A stretch of 33,719 nucleotides of DNA from Bacillota bacterium (GCA_012728375.1 JAAYFF010000013.1:1-33719); one strand, 5' to 3'. Positions 7,982-16,177 are shown, numbered from the stretch's first letter. The notes: a model not told the origin generated them from the sequence alone. Numbers and translations are program-made.

Positions 7982-9667
7982 ATGCAGGAATGGCAGCGGG
8001 AGAGAAAAGAAAAACTGGCTGATTTAACGTTGGGAGCACATATTATTGCTTACCTGATCGCTGTTGCTGTCTTTATTTGCAGCAAACCTTTACATATTAA
8101 TCATCTGAACAATTTATATAATGCTACAATAAAAATAAGCAGCATCCTTTTTCCCGCTGCTACCTTCATTCTGCTGGATGTTTTCTTCCTGTTGCACAAA
8201 GGGCGCAGCCTTGCTGACATCTGGAATGTCGCCAAGCACCTGGCCCTTTTCTTGCTGATCACTTTGGTTTTTTTGTATAATGGAAAGGACTTGACATCAG
8301 GCAGCCTTTATCTGTTGCCCGTTGTCCTTTCCAGCCTTACCCTGGGCCGCGGCTGGGGGCTGGCCTTTGCCGCAGCTGCCAGCGGTTGCCTCGTTGCGCT
8401 GACAGGAATCTTTACAACAACCGCCTTCACCCAGCGGATTGAGATGCCCTTTGTTTTCAGCGCTCTTTTTTTCCTGGCAGCCTGGTTTTTGGGTGGGATC
8501 ATTGAAATTGAAAAGCAAACCACAGTAAAATTGGCCAGAATAGCCAATGAAGACGGCCTGACAGGCTTGGCCAACCACCGCTTTTTTTACGAAAGGCTAA
8601 AAAAAGAGGTAGAGATCGCCCTAGCAAATAACCGGCCCCTTTCCCTGGTCTTCCTGGATATTGATTTTTTTAAAAACTACAATGATACGTTCGGGCATCA
8701 GCAGGGAGACTTGGTCCTTCGTGAACTGGGAAAACTTCTACAGGGAGTTCTCCCAGCAGATACTTTCCTCGCCCGCTACGGAGGGGAGGAATTTGCCGTA
8801 ATCCTTCCCGCTTTACAGCTGGAAGAAGCAGCCGAAGTCGCTCGGAAACTACACCAGGCGGTGGCAAATCATGCTTTCCCCGGAGAAAACTGCCAACCTT
8901 TTTCTAAACTGACGATTTCCGCCGGAGTAGCCACTCTTCCAGACCACGCCAAAAACGTCCAGGAACTTGTGGATGCCGCCGATGAAGCTCTTTACAGCAG
9001 CAAATGGACCGGCCGAAACAAGGTGCGCTGTTACCTGGCAGTCTTGGAACGCTTGAGCCGTTCAGCAAAGAAAAACGACCTCGTGCTCATTGAGTCACTG
9101 CGCACACTGATGACTGTTATTAACGCCAGAGACAGGTACACTTACGGCCATTCAGAGCGGGTCGCCTACTATGCGGGAAAGATTGGAGAAAAACTGGGGC
9201 TCAGCCTAGACGAACTGCGACTTCTGGAGTACGGTGCCTTCCTGCATGACGTGGGGAAACTGGAAATCCAGCGGGAGGTTTTAACCAAAACAGGAGAGCT
9301 TTCCAAAACGGAATGGGATTTTGTCCGCCAGCACCCCCTCTGGGGAGCGGAAATCCTTAAACCAATAAAAGCCTTGCAACCCGTTATCCCTGCAATAATG
9401 CACCACCATGAAAACTATGACGGTTCAGGATACCCGGATGGGCTTAAGGGTGAAGAAATTCCTTTTTTTGCCAGAATATTACGGGTTATCGACAGCTTTG
9501 ATGCCATGACCACCAACAGGCCATACCGCAGGGCGCTTTCCAAGGTAAAAGCCCTGGATGAAATTGCCTTGTGCAGCGGCCGGCAGTATGACCCCCAAGT
9601 AGTGGAAGCCTTTCGCGAAACCCTGACTGAAACCGGCAAGACAATTTCCTTGCTGGATTATATTTAA
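7982..9667 (+). CDS. Membrane GGDEF and HD-GYP cyclic-di-GMP protein
   Basis: A 561-residue bifunctional-looking c-di-GMP enzyme. Residues about 15-175 form roughly six membrane segments with no recognised sensor family. The GGDEF domain (about 185-350) has DGLTGLANHRFF and an intact GGEEF active site at 267-271; the RxxD inhibitory site expected just upstream reads PADT, so it appears to be missing. The HD-GYP domain (about 365-555) has the HD pair at 422-423 (AFLHDVGKLEI), HHHENYDGSGYP and the downstream RVIDSFDAMTTNRPYR. Both synthesis and hydrolysis of c-di-GMP are therefore plausible. Start at ATG 7982 (SD GAGGAG, 8 nt) is preferred to GTG 7976. Placement 23 nt after agrD suggests its membrane domain or expression is tied to the peptide signal. 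Confidence 0.95.
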   Translation: MQEWQRERKEKLADLTLGAHIIAYLIAVAVFICSKPLHINHLNNLYNATIKISSILFPAATFILLDVFFLLHKGRSLADIWNVAKHLALFLLITLVFLYNGKDLTSGSLYLLPVVLSSLTLGRGWGLAFAAAASGCLVALTGIFTTTAFTQRIEMPFVFSALFFLAAWFLGGIIEIEKQTTVKLARIANEDGLTGLANHRFFYERLKKEVEIALANNRPLSLVFLDIDFFKNYNDTFGHQQGDLVLRELGKLLQGVLPADTFLARYGGEEFAVILPALQLEEAAEVARKLHQAVANHAFPGENCQPFSKLTISAGVATLPDHAKNVQELVDAADEALYSSKWTGRNKVRCYLAVLERLSRSAKKNDLVLIESLRTLMTVINARDRYTYGHSERVAYYAGKIGEKLGLSLDELRLLEYGAFLHDVGKLEIQREVLTKTGELSKTEWDFVRQHPLWGAEILKPIKALQPVIPAIMHHHENYDGSGYPDGLKGEEIPFFARILRVIDSFDAMTTNRPYRRALSKVKALDEIALCSGRQYDPQVVEAFRETLTETGKTISLLDYI

Positions 9668-9821
9668 ACGGGCGTTATTAATGCAGCGTTGGCGAATAAG
9701 AAGCGAAAAGGCGGAGATAATAAATAAAAGCCGGAATAACTCTCCTCTGGATTAAAGCCTCTTTTTTTATCGTCCACAGCTTTTCCTAAAAATACATAAA
9801 ACATTCTTTTCCAGTTGCGCC

Positions 9822-9850
9822 TTGAAAGCCATAATTACATATGTTATTCT
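9822..9850 (+). promoter_or_regulatory. Predicted sigma-A promoter for the zinc-ribbon/hisS unit
   Basis: TTGAAA at 9822-9827, a 17-nt spacer, and TATTCT at 9845-9850. It lies about 40 bases before the start of the small zinc-ribbon gene. Assignment is by consensus only. Confidence 0.5.
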
Positions 9851-9890
9851 TAACAAAATGAACCATCCTTCTAAAATTGAGGAGGTCAAA

Positions 9891-10034
9891 ATGGTTAAAT
9901 GGTTTTGCCGGTGTGGAAATATTTTCTACTCCTCTGAGACATTCATTGCTGAATGTCCCGGCTGCGGAGAAATATTATATTATCTTTGTACATGCGGAAA
10001 TTTTGCAGGTTTTTGTTGTGGGGAAGAAGATTAA
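9891..10034 (+). CDS. Small zinc-ribbon protein
   Basis: A 47-residue Cys-rich protein (MVKWFCRCGNIFYSS) with C-x-C-G, CPGCG, CTCG and a late CC pair, so it probably binds one or two zinc ions. The start is set by a strong SD (GGAGGT at 9881-9886, 4 nt before ATG); a longer in-frame reading from 9822 would begin inside the promoter. It sits 25 nt upstream of hisS and is probably cotranscribed. No named family was recognised. The pairing with a tRNA synthetase may be incidental. Confidence 0.7.
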   Translation: MVKWFCRCGNIFYSSETFIAECPGCGEILYYLCTCGNFAGFCCGEED

Positions 10035-10059
10035 AATACTTGAGGGGGTTAACGGCCAT

Positions 10060-11361
10060 ATGGAGATAGAACTGAAAAACCTGAAAGGAACCCGGGATTA
10101 TTTTCCTGCTGAACAGCAGGTTAGAAATAAAATTAGAAATACCCTGGAAAGCGTCTTTCAAAAATATGGTTGCCGTCCTCTGGAAACTCCCATCTTATGT
10201 TTATTTGATATTCTCTCTTCGAAGTATGGGGGAGGAGCAGAAATTCTAAAAGAAGTATACCGCCTCCAAGACCAGGGTAAAAGGAATTTAGCCCTGCGTT
10301 ACGATCTGACCGTTCCCTTTGCCAGAATCATAGCCATGAACCCCAACCTGCGCATGCCCTTTAAACGTTATGAAATTGGGAAGGTGTTCCGGGACGGCCC
10401 CGTTAAAACAGGTAGGCTCAGAGAATTCATACAATGTGACGTTGATATTGCCGGAGTGAAGTCAACCATCGCCGAGGCCGAGCTGATGGCCATGGCCCTT
10501 GATGCCTTTGAGCAACTGGGACTGGAGATTTTCATCTCCTATAACAACAGAAAATTATTAACGGGTGTCCTGGAAAGCATCGGCCTCTCCAAAAATCAGG
10601 TAAATGATGCCGTTGTATCGCTGGATAAAGTGGAAAAAATCGGCGAGAAGGGTGTCAGGGAAGAACTGGCGGTCAAAGAAATTCATCCGAATCTCATCGA
10701 GAAAATTTTTGATGTTTTCCAGGAAGGGAAAAGACCGGAATACTTTGCCTCTTACTCTTCCAGCGCATTGGTCCGGGAAGGTATTTCCGAGCTGAACGAG
10801 CTGGAAAACTACCTCACAGCCCTTAATATATTGGACAAGACCGTCTTTAACCCCCTGCTGGCCAGGGGATTGGAGATCTACACCGGAACCGTGTACGAAT
10901 TATTCCTCACCAGCGGGGAAATTACATCCAGCATCGGCAGCGGCGGGCGTTATGACAGGATTATCGGCGGCTTTATTAATAACGGCGAGGAATATCCTGC
11001 AGTAGGTATTTCTTTTGGCCTTGATGTTATCTATACGGCGCTTAGCATGAAAAATAAAGAAAAAGTGGCCGAACCCCACGTAGATTTTTTCCTTATCCCT
11101 TTGGGCACTGAAAAAGAAATTCTGCAAATTGCCCAAAAACTGCGGAAAAAGGGCTTTAGAGTAGAGGTGGAGATGTCCGGAAAAAGATTGAAGAGATCTC
11201 TTGATTACGCCAACAAGGAACGTATTCCTTATGTTCTTATCCTCGGCGAAAACGAGCTGCAGCAGGAAAAAATTGCATTAAAAAATATGGCTGACGGTAA
11301 AGAAGAGAAAATCCCCCTTGCGGAGTTGGAAAAAAGAATTGAAAAGCTGAAAAAAGAGTAA
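10060..11361 (+). CDS. hisS: Histidyl-tRNA synthetase, RYDLTVPFAR type
   Basis: Class II aminoacyl-tRNA synthetase that charges tRNA-His in the cytoplasm; 433 residues. Visible motifs: KGTRDYFP at residues 9-16; RYDLTVPFAR (80-89), the form I associate with archaeal, eukaryotic and some second Gram-positive HisRS rather than the common bacterial RPEGTA form; KRYEIGKVFRDGP (motif 2, about 102-114); ARGLEIYTGTVYE (268-280); SIGSGGRYDR (motif 3, 291-300). The anticodon-binding domain covers roughly 340-430. A HisZ paralogue is unlikely because the anticodon domain and signature loops are kept. The start at 10060 has an SD (GAGGGGG) about 11 nt upstream; earlier in-frame reading overlaps the zinc-ribbon gene. 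No T-box leader was seen. The stop codon falls inside a repeat element. Confidence 0.93.
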   Translation: MEIELKNLKGTRDYFPAEQQVRNKIRNTLESVFQKYGCRPLETPILCLFDILSSKYGGGAEILKEVYRLQDQGKRNLALRYDLTVPFARIIAMNPNLRMPFKRYEIGKVFRDGPVKTGRLREFIQCDVDIAGVKSTIAEAELMAMALDAFEQLGLEIFISYNNRKLLTGVLESIGLSKNQVNDAVVSLDKVEKIGEKGVREELAVKEIHPNLIEKIFDVFQEGKRPEYFASYSSSALVREGISELNELENYLTALNILDKTVFNPLLARGLEIYTGTVYELFLTSGEITSSIGSGGRYDRIIGGFINNGEEYPAVGISFGLDVIYTALSMKNKEKVAEPHVDFFLIPLGTEKEILQIAQKLRKKGFRVEVEMSGKRLKRSLDYANKERIPYVLILGENELQQEKIALKNMADGKEEKIPLAELEKRIEKLKKE

Positions 11362-11392
11362 CTGCTCAGAGGTTAATGTACTAAGCGGTTAC
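11358..11392 (+). repeat. Short palindromic repeat, copy A
   Basis: Arms gtaactgctcag (11358-11369) and ctaagcggttac (11381-11392) pair imperfectly (two G-U-type mismatches). The first 23 bases are identical to the reverse complement of copy B at 19003-19063, so copy A looks like an internally shortened version. It overlaps the last codon and stop of hisS. Confidence 0.7.
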
Positions 11393-11551
11393 AAAAAAGA
11401 TTAGTTTAAAGAAAAAATGTAAAATGGTATAAAGTAAATCCGGACGGCAAAACTATTATTACAGTGCAAATTACCTTTAACTAAGGGGCATACCAAGAAG
11501 TACCTTTGGGCTGCATCACTGTAAAATAGTAAAATTGTAGGAGGTAAAAAA

Positions 11552-11794
11552 ATGCCAAATATTTATTGCAGCGTTCATAACTGCCATTACTGGAAAAAAG
11601 GCAATGTATGTGATGCAAACGAAATTATGGTTACCTCGGATAAAATGGGGGAATCTGCACCCGACAGCTTTGACGCTCCGGATCACACCAGTTTTAAGCC
11701 TACCCCGGCCAGCACCTGCATGGATACCTGCTGCAAAACTTTCGTTGACAAAAATTCCCAAAATATAGATAAAGATGGAGTAATGAGGCTGTAG
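11552..11794 (+). CDS. DUF1540 domain protein
   Basis: An 80-residue Cys-rich protein with the DUF1540 signature: CSVHNCHYWKKGNVCDANEI at residues 6-25, then TCMDTCCKTF near 55-64. The spaced cysteines suggest metal binding. DUF1540 proteins are common in spore-forming Clostridia, and their function is not established. A strong SD (GGAGGT) lies 7 nt before ATG. It is monocistronic: a 190-bp gap separates it from hisS and an intrinsic terminator follows. Confidence 0.88.
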   Translation: MPNIYCSVHNCHYWKKGNVCDANEIMVTSDKMGESAPDSFDAPDHTSFKPTPASTCMDTCCKTFVDKNSQNIDKDGVMRL

Positions 11795-11821
11795 CTATAA
11801 AATAATAAAGAGCATTAAAAT

Positions 11822-11858
11822 GGGGCTCCAGTGTGATTTATAAACTGAAGCCCTTTTT
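11822..11858 (+). terminator. Intrinsic terminator after the DUF1540 gene
   Basis: Stem ggggctccagt (11822-11832) with actgaagccc (11844-11853), one mismatch, followed by a T-run at 11854-11859. Confidence 0.8.
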
Positions 11859-11889
11859 TATTTGCAAAAAAGTAAAGATTTATATTTAG

Positions 11890-11909
11890 CAAAAAGGCTT
11901 TCGCCTTGC
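11890..11909 (-). terminator. Intrinsic terminator with GAAA tetraloop
   Basis: On the minus strand the sequence reads caaggc-GAAA-gcctttttg directly after the stop of the small gene at 11912-12100, with a run of five U. The GNRA tetraloop and immediate U-tract make this a good terminator. Confidence 0.8.
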
Positions 11910-11911
11910 TT

Positions 11912-12100
11912 TTACTTCTTCCGGCCGGACTTGGGTTCAAAGCTCAAACAGGGGATTCCGGAAGAACTAAACACGTCCCCTGAAGGGATGCCCCGGGTTT
12001 TAAAGCCCAGGCGCCTGCATCCCCTGGGGAAATGAGTATCCCAGGTAATATAAAAGTGCTTGCACTTGTAGCAATTTGCCTTCGCTTGTTCTCCGGGCAT
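11912..12100 (-). CDS. Conserved small Cys-rich protein (CYKCKHFYITWD type)
   Basis: A 62-residue protein. CYKCKHFYITWDTHFPRGCR at residues 10-29 and GFKTRGIPSGDVFSSSGIPC later look like a small conserved bacterial family with a C-x2-C, a single downstream Cys and a final Cys, probably binding metal. I recognise the pattern as recurrent but know no function. The start is supported by an SD (GAGGTG, 7 nt). It is flanked by its own terminator, so it is an independent unit convergent with the DUF1540 gene. Confidence 0.75.
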   Translation of the reverse strand: MPGEQAKANCYKCKHFYITWDTHFPRGCRRLGFKTRGIPSGDVFSSSGIPCLSFEPKSGRKK

Positions 12101-12296
12101 TGTTTTTCACCTCAAAAACCTAAACCTATGAAACTAGAAAACAAGCTTTAATATTAAGTTGTTCCATAAAAATTTGTCTATTCCTGCAGGCGGAAGAGAA
12201 TAAAAGGAGAAATTATCCGGCTTCGCAACAGAATACGGTCCGGAGCGTCCTCTAGATTAGAATAACCGATATCGCGCGGTATCGAGGTGAAGAAAC

Positions 12297-12827
12297 ATGA
12301 AAAACGGCACCGAAATAGAAGCACAAAGAGAAAGCTGGTTCTCCGAACAGTGGCCAAGAGTCTACCGGTTCTTTTACTTCAGGGTGCAAAACAGGGAGGA
12401 AGCAGAAGAACTTGCCCAGGAAACATTCCGGCGGGTATTCAAGCAGACGGCTGCCGGCAGCATCCGGGACGTTGAAAAACAGGAAATTTACCTGTTTACC
12501 ACGGCGAGGAACCTGATGACGGACTTATGGCGCAAACGCGGAAGGTATCCCGGGCCTCTATCCGTAGAAGATCTGCAGGAAAAGGGTTGGGATCCGCCTG
12601 AAGGAGAACAGCAGGAAGTGGAGGACAAACTTATGGTACAAGAAGCGCTAAACAAGCTAAACCCGGATTACCGCAAAGTGCTGACATACCGTATCATTGA
12701 AGGCAGGCCGGTTAAAGAAGTTGCCAAAAAGATGAAACGCAGTCCCGGGGCTGTGAGAAGCCTACAATTCAGAGCCCTGCAGTCGTTAAAAGAAATACTG
12801 GAAAAAGGGGGTTATTTCCATGGATGA
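12297..12827 (+). CDS. ECF-type RNA polymerase sigma factor
   Basis: A 176-residue sigma-70-family protein. Region 2 covers about residues 15-85 (WPRVYRFFYFRVQNREEAEE, LAQETFRRVF, TARNLMTDLWRKR). Region 4 covers about 115-172, with the helix-turn-helix PVKEVAKKMKRSPGAVRSL. There is no region 1 or 3, which fits the extracytoplasmic-function group. Its last codons overlap the next gene by 8 nt, the normal arrangement for a sigma factor and its cognate anti-sigma. The target promoter is unknown; autoregulation is usual for the class but no ECF promoter could be identified here. Confidence 0.9.
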   Translation: MKNGTEIEAQRESWFSEQWPRVYRFFYFRVQNREEAEELAQETFRRVFKQTAAGSIRDVEKQEIYLFTTARNLMTDLWRKRGRYPGPLSVEDLQEKGWDPPEGEQQEVEDKLMVQEALNKLNPDYRKVLTYRIIEGRPVKEVAKKMKRSPGAVRSLQFRALQSLKEILEKGGYFHG

Positions 12828-14457
12828 AAAAAAATTTGCACCTCTTCTCGATCAATTTATTGATGACCTGCTGGAGGAAAAAAAACCGCGTATTTATCAA
12901 GAAGAAAATGTCGAACCCGAGCTGGAAAAACTTTTTGAAACAGCCCGGGCAGTTAAAAGGCTTAGAACGGAAAAAAGATTTTCCGCATTTTTAACAACCC
13001 GCTGGTTTAAAGGCCTGCTCACTATTGCAGCAGCGTTGGCACTGGCTGTGGGGCTGGGAATCCTTTCCCCGGCTGGATTAGATGAAAATAATATTGTCTA
13101 TGCCGTGGTCAAAGCCTATGATGATCTCCAGTGCTACCGGGGAACAGCGGAAATACGCTCGGAGCAGGAAAACGGCGAAGTGGATTTTCTTGAAACCATC
13201 GAGATACAATATCAAAAACCTTTCCAATACTCCGCGGTTCATCGTTACGACGGTTTTGAAAGGCAGTATCTCAGCGACGGGGAAAAACTGGCGGTTATCG
13301 AACCCGCGGGCGTTACAGTAGATCATCTCTTCCCGGAAAAAGAGCTCTGGCGCTATCATATCGGGAGCGCAGTGTGGGAATTGGAGGATGCCGCAGAGGT
13401 AAAAGTCCTGGGTAAGGACACTATCTCCAGCCGTCAAACAATCGTTTTGGAATACCGCTTCGCAGGGGACAGCGTCTCTCACCGGCTCTGGATAGATGAG
13501 TCCACCCGCCTCCCCCTGCGCAAGGTTTTAAACCACCCTGAAGGGCACAGGCTGGTAGTGGAATTTAAAGAGATCTCCATCAACACCGCGCCGGAAAAAA
13601 ATGCCTTTGCCTGGGCCCTGCCGGAGGGCAAAAAAGTCGTTGAACTCAATCAAACCAGCAGCCTGGAAGAAGTTCAAAAAATATGGCCGGAAAGTGAAAA
13701 GGCCGTGGAGTTCCTTTCCGGAAAAATGGAGCTGCGGAAAATTGGTCTACTAAAAGGTGACCTTTTTGAACTGGTCCTTCGCTTCCGCGGAGAGAAAGAA
13801 AACGATTTTCTGGATATTTACTATTCCACAAGCCCCGAAAATATTTCCCACAATGCAACCGGGCAGGTTGGCGAACTGGGCAACGGTGTTGCCCGGCTGG
13901 AAGAAAACGCGCGCAATGTTTTCGAGCGTTATATGGGAGAAAGCAATACGGCATGCTGGTCCTGCGAAGACGGGGAAGTATTTATCGTCAGCAGTCGTGA
14001 AATAGTGCAACTCCAGGAGATCCTGGAACACCTGGCGGACAATAAAATTGACTTTGAAATTTCTCCTGCGAAAGATAAGGCAACGCTTTATTTTATGGAA
14101 GTAACGGACACACAGTTTAAACTGGGAGCTGAAAAGCGCGAATTCACCCGTCAGCCGGATGCTGAAGGCTTGATACAGGAGCTGTTGAAAGGACCCCGGG
14201 AGGGTGCACTCAAGCGGATAATCCCCGAAGGAACCCGCCTGCTCGGCCTGCGGATTGAAAAGGGGGTTGCCTTCGTTGATTTCTCGCAAGACATTACAGC
14301 AGCAAATTATGGAGCAGAAACCGAAAGCGTCCTGGTTAATTCCATTGTCTTAACCCTCACCCAACTGGAAGAAATTGAAGCGGTTCAGATCATGGTCGAA
14401 GGTAAGATCGTGGATACGCTGGCCGGACATGTTTTTACAGGCAAACCGCTGCATTAA
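12820..14457 (+). CDS. Anti-sigma-like membrane protein with LolA/RseB-like and GerMN-like domains
   Basis: A 545-residue single-pass protein. Residues 1-62 are a charged cytoplasmic segment, the likely sigma-binding part. One membrane helix covers about 63-84 (FKGLLTIAAALALAVGLGIL). Residues about 92-265 resemble the LolA/MucB-RseB fold (VVKAYDDLQCYRGTAEI at the start, then EYRFAGDSVSHRLWIDE and LPLRKVL). A middle section has no recognised family. Residues about 420-540 resemble a GerMN domain (LYFMEVTDTQF, ELLKGPREG, LKRIIPEGTRLLGLRIEKG, VAFVDFSQDI). It overlaps the sigma gene by 8 nt, so it probably holds that sigma factor at the membrane and releases it on an envelope or sporulation cue. 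Domain calls are by motif memory and should be confirmed by profile search. Confidence 0.75.
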   Translation: MDEKKFAPLLDQFIDDLLEEKKPRIYQEENVEPELEKLFETARAVKRLRTEKRFSAFLTTRWFKGLLTIAAALALAVGLGILSPAGLDENNIVYAVVKAYDDLQCYRGTAEIRSEQENGEVDFLETIEIQYQKPFQYSAVHRYDGFERQYLSDGEKLAVIEPAGVTVDHLFPEKELWRYHIGSAVWELEDAAEVKVLGKDTISSRQTIVLEYRFAGDSVSHRLWIDESTRLPLRKVLNHPEGHRLVVEFKEISINTAPEKNAFAWALPEGKKVVELNQTSSLEEVQKIWPESEKAVEFLSGKMELRKIGLLKGDLFELVLRFRGEKENDFLDIYYSTSPENISHNATGQVGELGNGVARLEENARNVFERYMGESNTACWSCEDGEVFIVSSREIVQLQEILEHLADNKIDFEISPAKDKATLYFMEVTDTQFKLGAEKREFTRQPDAEGLIQELLKGPREGALKRIIPEGTRLLGLRIEKGVAFVDFSQDITAANYGAETESVLVNSIVLTLTQLEEIEAVQIMVEGKIVDTLAGHVFTGKPLH

Positions 14458-14464
14458 ATAAACC

Positions 14465-14512
14465 AAAGCGGAAACAGTGCGGGTTTTATCCCCCACTGTT
14501 TCCGCTTTTATT
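14465..14512. terminator. Strong bidirectional terminator between convergent units
   Basis: A perfect 15-bp stem (aaagcggaaacagtg at 14465-14479, cactgtttccgcttt at 14494-14508) with A/T runs on both flanks. It serves the sigma/anti-sigma unit and possibly murC arriving from the other side. Confidence 0.88.
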
Positions 14513-14524
14513 AAAATTCATGTA

Positions 14525-14552
14525 TCAGAGGTTCTCAATGTATAAGTGAAGC
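14525..14552 (+). repeat. Fragment of the palindromic repeat family, copy C
   Basis: The sequence tcagaggtt-ctc-aatgtataagtgaagc matches the reverse complement of copy B (19003-19063) except for a 3-nt insertion. It is followed by ggggacggttcgagcgtctccg, a GGGACGGTTC-type intergenic motif. The outer palindrome arm is not retained. Confidence 0.6.
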
Positions 14553-14594
14553 TGCGGGGACGGTTCGAGCGTCTCCGTAAGCTATGGCTAAAGC

Positions 14595-16004
14595 TTAAAT
14601 AGGATTTGTAACTTCGGGAGTAATAACGCTATCCTCGGACGAAAGTATGCTCAACAAGTTCCTGCCGGCTTTCCAAATATCTCCCGCGCCCATGGTCAAG
14701 ACCATATCGCCTTCCCGGAGCAGTCCCTGCAAAAAAGTCACTGCTGCAGACGGCTCATCAAAATAATAAACGTTTTGCAGCCCCCTTTCTTTAATTTTCC
14801 CGGCCAGCCTTTCCGAAGTAATCCCCGGAATGGGAGCCTCTCCGGCTGAATAAATATCTGTTAAGATGAGCAGATCAGCAGCATTAAAGGCAGCGACAAA
14901 TTCATCCCACAGAAAATGGGTTCTGGTAAAACGGTGCGGCTGGAAAAGGCAGATGATTCTCCTGCCGCTTTGACGGGCAGCCTCCAGGGTGGCCCTGATC
15001 TCCGTAGGGTGATGGGCATAATCATCAACAATAAGGACATCGCCTGCTTTACCCACAATTTCAAAACGCCGGCGCGCCCCTTCGAAAATGCAAAGCGCAT
15101 CTTTAATTATTGAAAACTCGATGCCGAGATGCAGGGCAATTGCCGTCGCCCCAAGGGCATTGCGGACATTGTACAAACCGGGAACGTTCAGGAGGATCTC
15201 ACCAAGGAGCTTTTCCTTTGCAAAGACACGAAAACGGGAACGCAACCCTTCAATTTTTACATCATCCCCCCGCACGTCTGCACCGGGGGACAGCCCGTAA
15301 GAAAGGGATTTTGGACGGAAAGCAGAGCTCAACGATTTTACGAGGGGATCATCGTGGCAGTAGAAAACCGTCCCCCCTTCCTTAACATTATTAACAAAAG
15401 CCAGATATGTATCAACCATCCGGTTAAAATCTCCCCCGTAATGTTCAAGATGGTCGGCTTCAATATTGGTCAGCAAAACTAAAAACGGTCTGTAGCGCAG
15501 AAAAGAATGATCGCTTTCACAAGCTTCAGCTACAATATAGGGGCTTTTTCCGAGCCGCGCATTCCCATTAAAATAGGAAACCTCCCCCCCAATCACGGCA
15601 GTGGGATCCAGGCCTCCCCTTTCCAAGAGCAATGAAACCATTGCCGAAGTCGTTGTCTTGCCGTGGGTTCCGGCAACAGCGATTCCTTGCCTTTCGTTCA
15701 ATAAGGCTGCCAACAATTTAGAGCGGTGCCAGGTAGGAATATGCTTTTTCCGGGCTGCCTCAATTTCAGGGTTATCGGAGGGGATAGCTGTGGAGTAGAT
15801 TAGAAGCTCAGCATCCCCCACCTGATCTGCGCCATGCCCCAGAAAAATTTTGGCGCCGGCTTTCTCCAGGCTTTCGGTCAGCCTTGAGGCTTTGATATCC
15901 GATCCCCGCACATCAAAGCCGCTTTGCAAAAGCACGAAGGCTAAAGCGCTCATGCCGTATCCCCCGATACCGGTAAAATGTATTTTATGAAATTTTTTTA
16001 ACAT
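14595..16004 (-). CDS. murC: UDP-N-acetylmuramate--L-alanine ligase
   Basis: ATP-dependent ligase adding L-Ala to UDP-N-acetylmuramate, the first amino-acid step of peptidoglycan precursor synthesis in the cytoplasm; 469 residues, normal for MurC. Visible: N-terminal Rossmann motif FTGIGGYGMSALA (10-22), ATP-binding P-loop GTHGKTTTS (112-120), EACESDHSFL, DDYAHHPTEI and FQPHRFTRTHFLWDEF in the C-terminal domain. The SD is GGGGGGA just upstream of ATG 16004. It stands alone here, outside any mur/fts cluster. It converges on the sigma/anti-sigma unit. No promoter was assigned in the 290-bp leader, which contains two DnaA-box-like sites. Confidence 0.96.
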   Translation of the reverse strand: MLKKFHKIHFTGIGGYGMSALAFVLLQSGFDVRGSDIKASRLTESLEKAGAKIFLGHGADQVGDAELLIYSTAIPSDNPEIEAARKKHIPTWHRSKLLAALLNERQGIAVAGTHGKTTTSAMVSLLLERGGLDPTAVIGGEVSYFNGNARLGKSPYIVAEACESDHSFLRYRPFLVLLTNIEADHLEHYGGDFNRMVDTYLAFVNNVKEGGTVFYCHDDPLVKSLSSAFRPKSLSYGLSPGADVRGDDVKIEGLRSRFRVFAKEKLLGEILLNVPGLYNVRNALGATAIALHLGIEFSIIKDALCIFEGARRRFEIVGKAGDVLIVDDYAHHPTEIRATLEAARQSGRRIICLFQPHRFTRTHFLWDEFVAAFNAADLLILTDIYSAGEAPIPGITSERLAGKIKERGLQNVYYFDEPSAAVTFLQGLLREGDMVLTMGAGDIWKAGRNLLSILSSEDSVITPEVTNPI

Positions 16005-16177
16005 GAAATCCCCCCATTTCTTTATGGATGGTCATGCCAGGTAGTTGCATTTAATTCCTAAAATGTAAATTCAGTCTAATAAAAAAACTCTCCAGGATCA
16101 CAACTGCAATATTTTATGTGAACTTATGTTAAACTGTGAACAGTTCTCCTGTTTTACCCAAAACATAGGCCTTTTTT

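Noticed and set aside
7263-8039. Long minus-strand ORF of 258 codons
   Set aside because: Antisense to agrB, agrD and the GGDEF gene, which have strong motifs and overlapping starts; the Arg/Pro/Ala-rich translation is typical of a shadow frame.
9668-9890. Possible T-box or c-di-GMP riboswitch before hisS or after the GGDEF gene
   Set aside because: No T-box core (AGGGTGG-x-ACCGCG) or GEMM-like conserved core was found.
13750-14289. Minus-strand ORF of 179 codons
   Set aside because: Antisense to the anti-sigma-like gene, no SD and no motif.
14551-14580. T-arm-like ggttcgagc suggesting a tRNA
   Set aside because: No acceptor, D or anticodon stems can be folded around it; it belongs to the GGGACGGTTC-type intergenic repeat.
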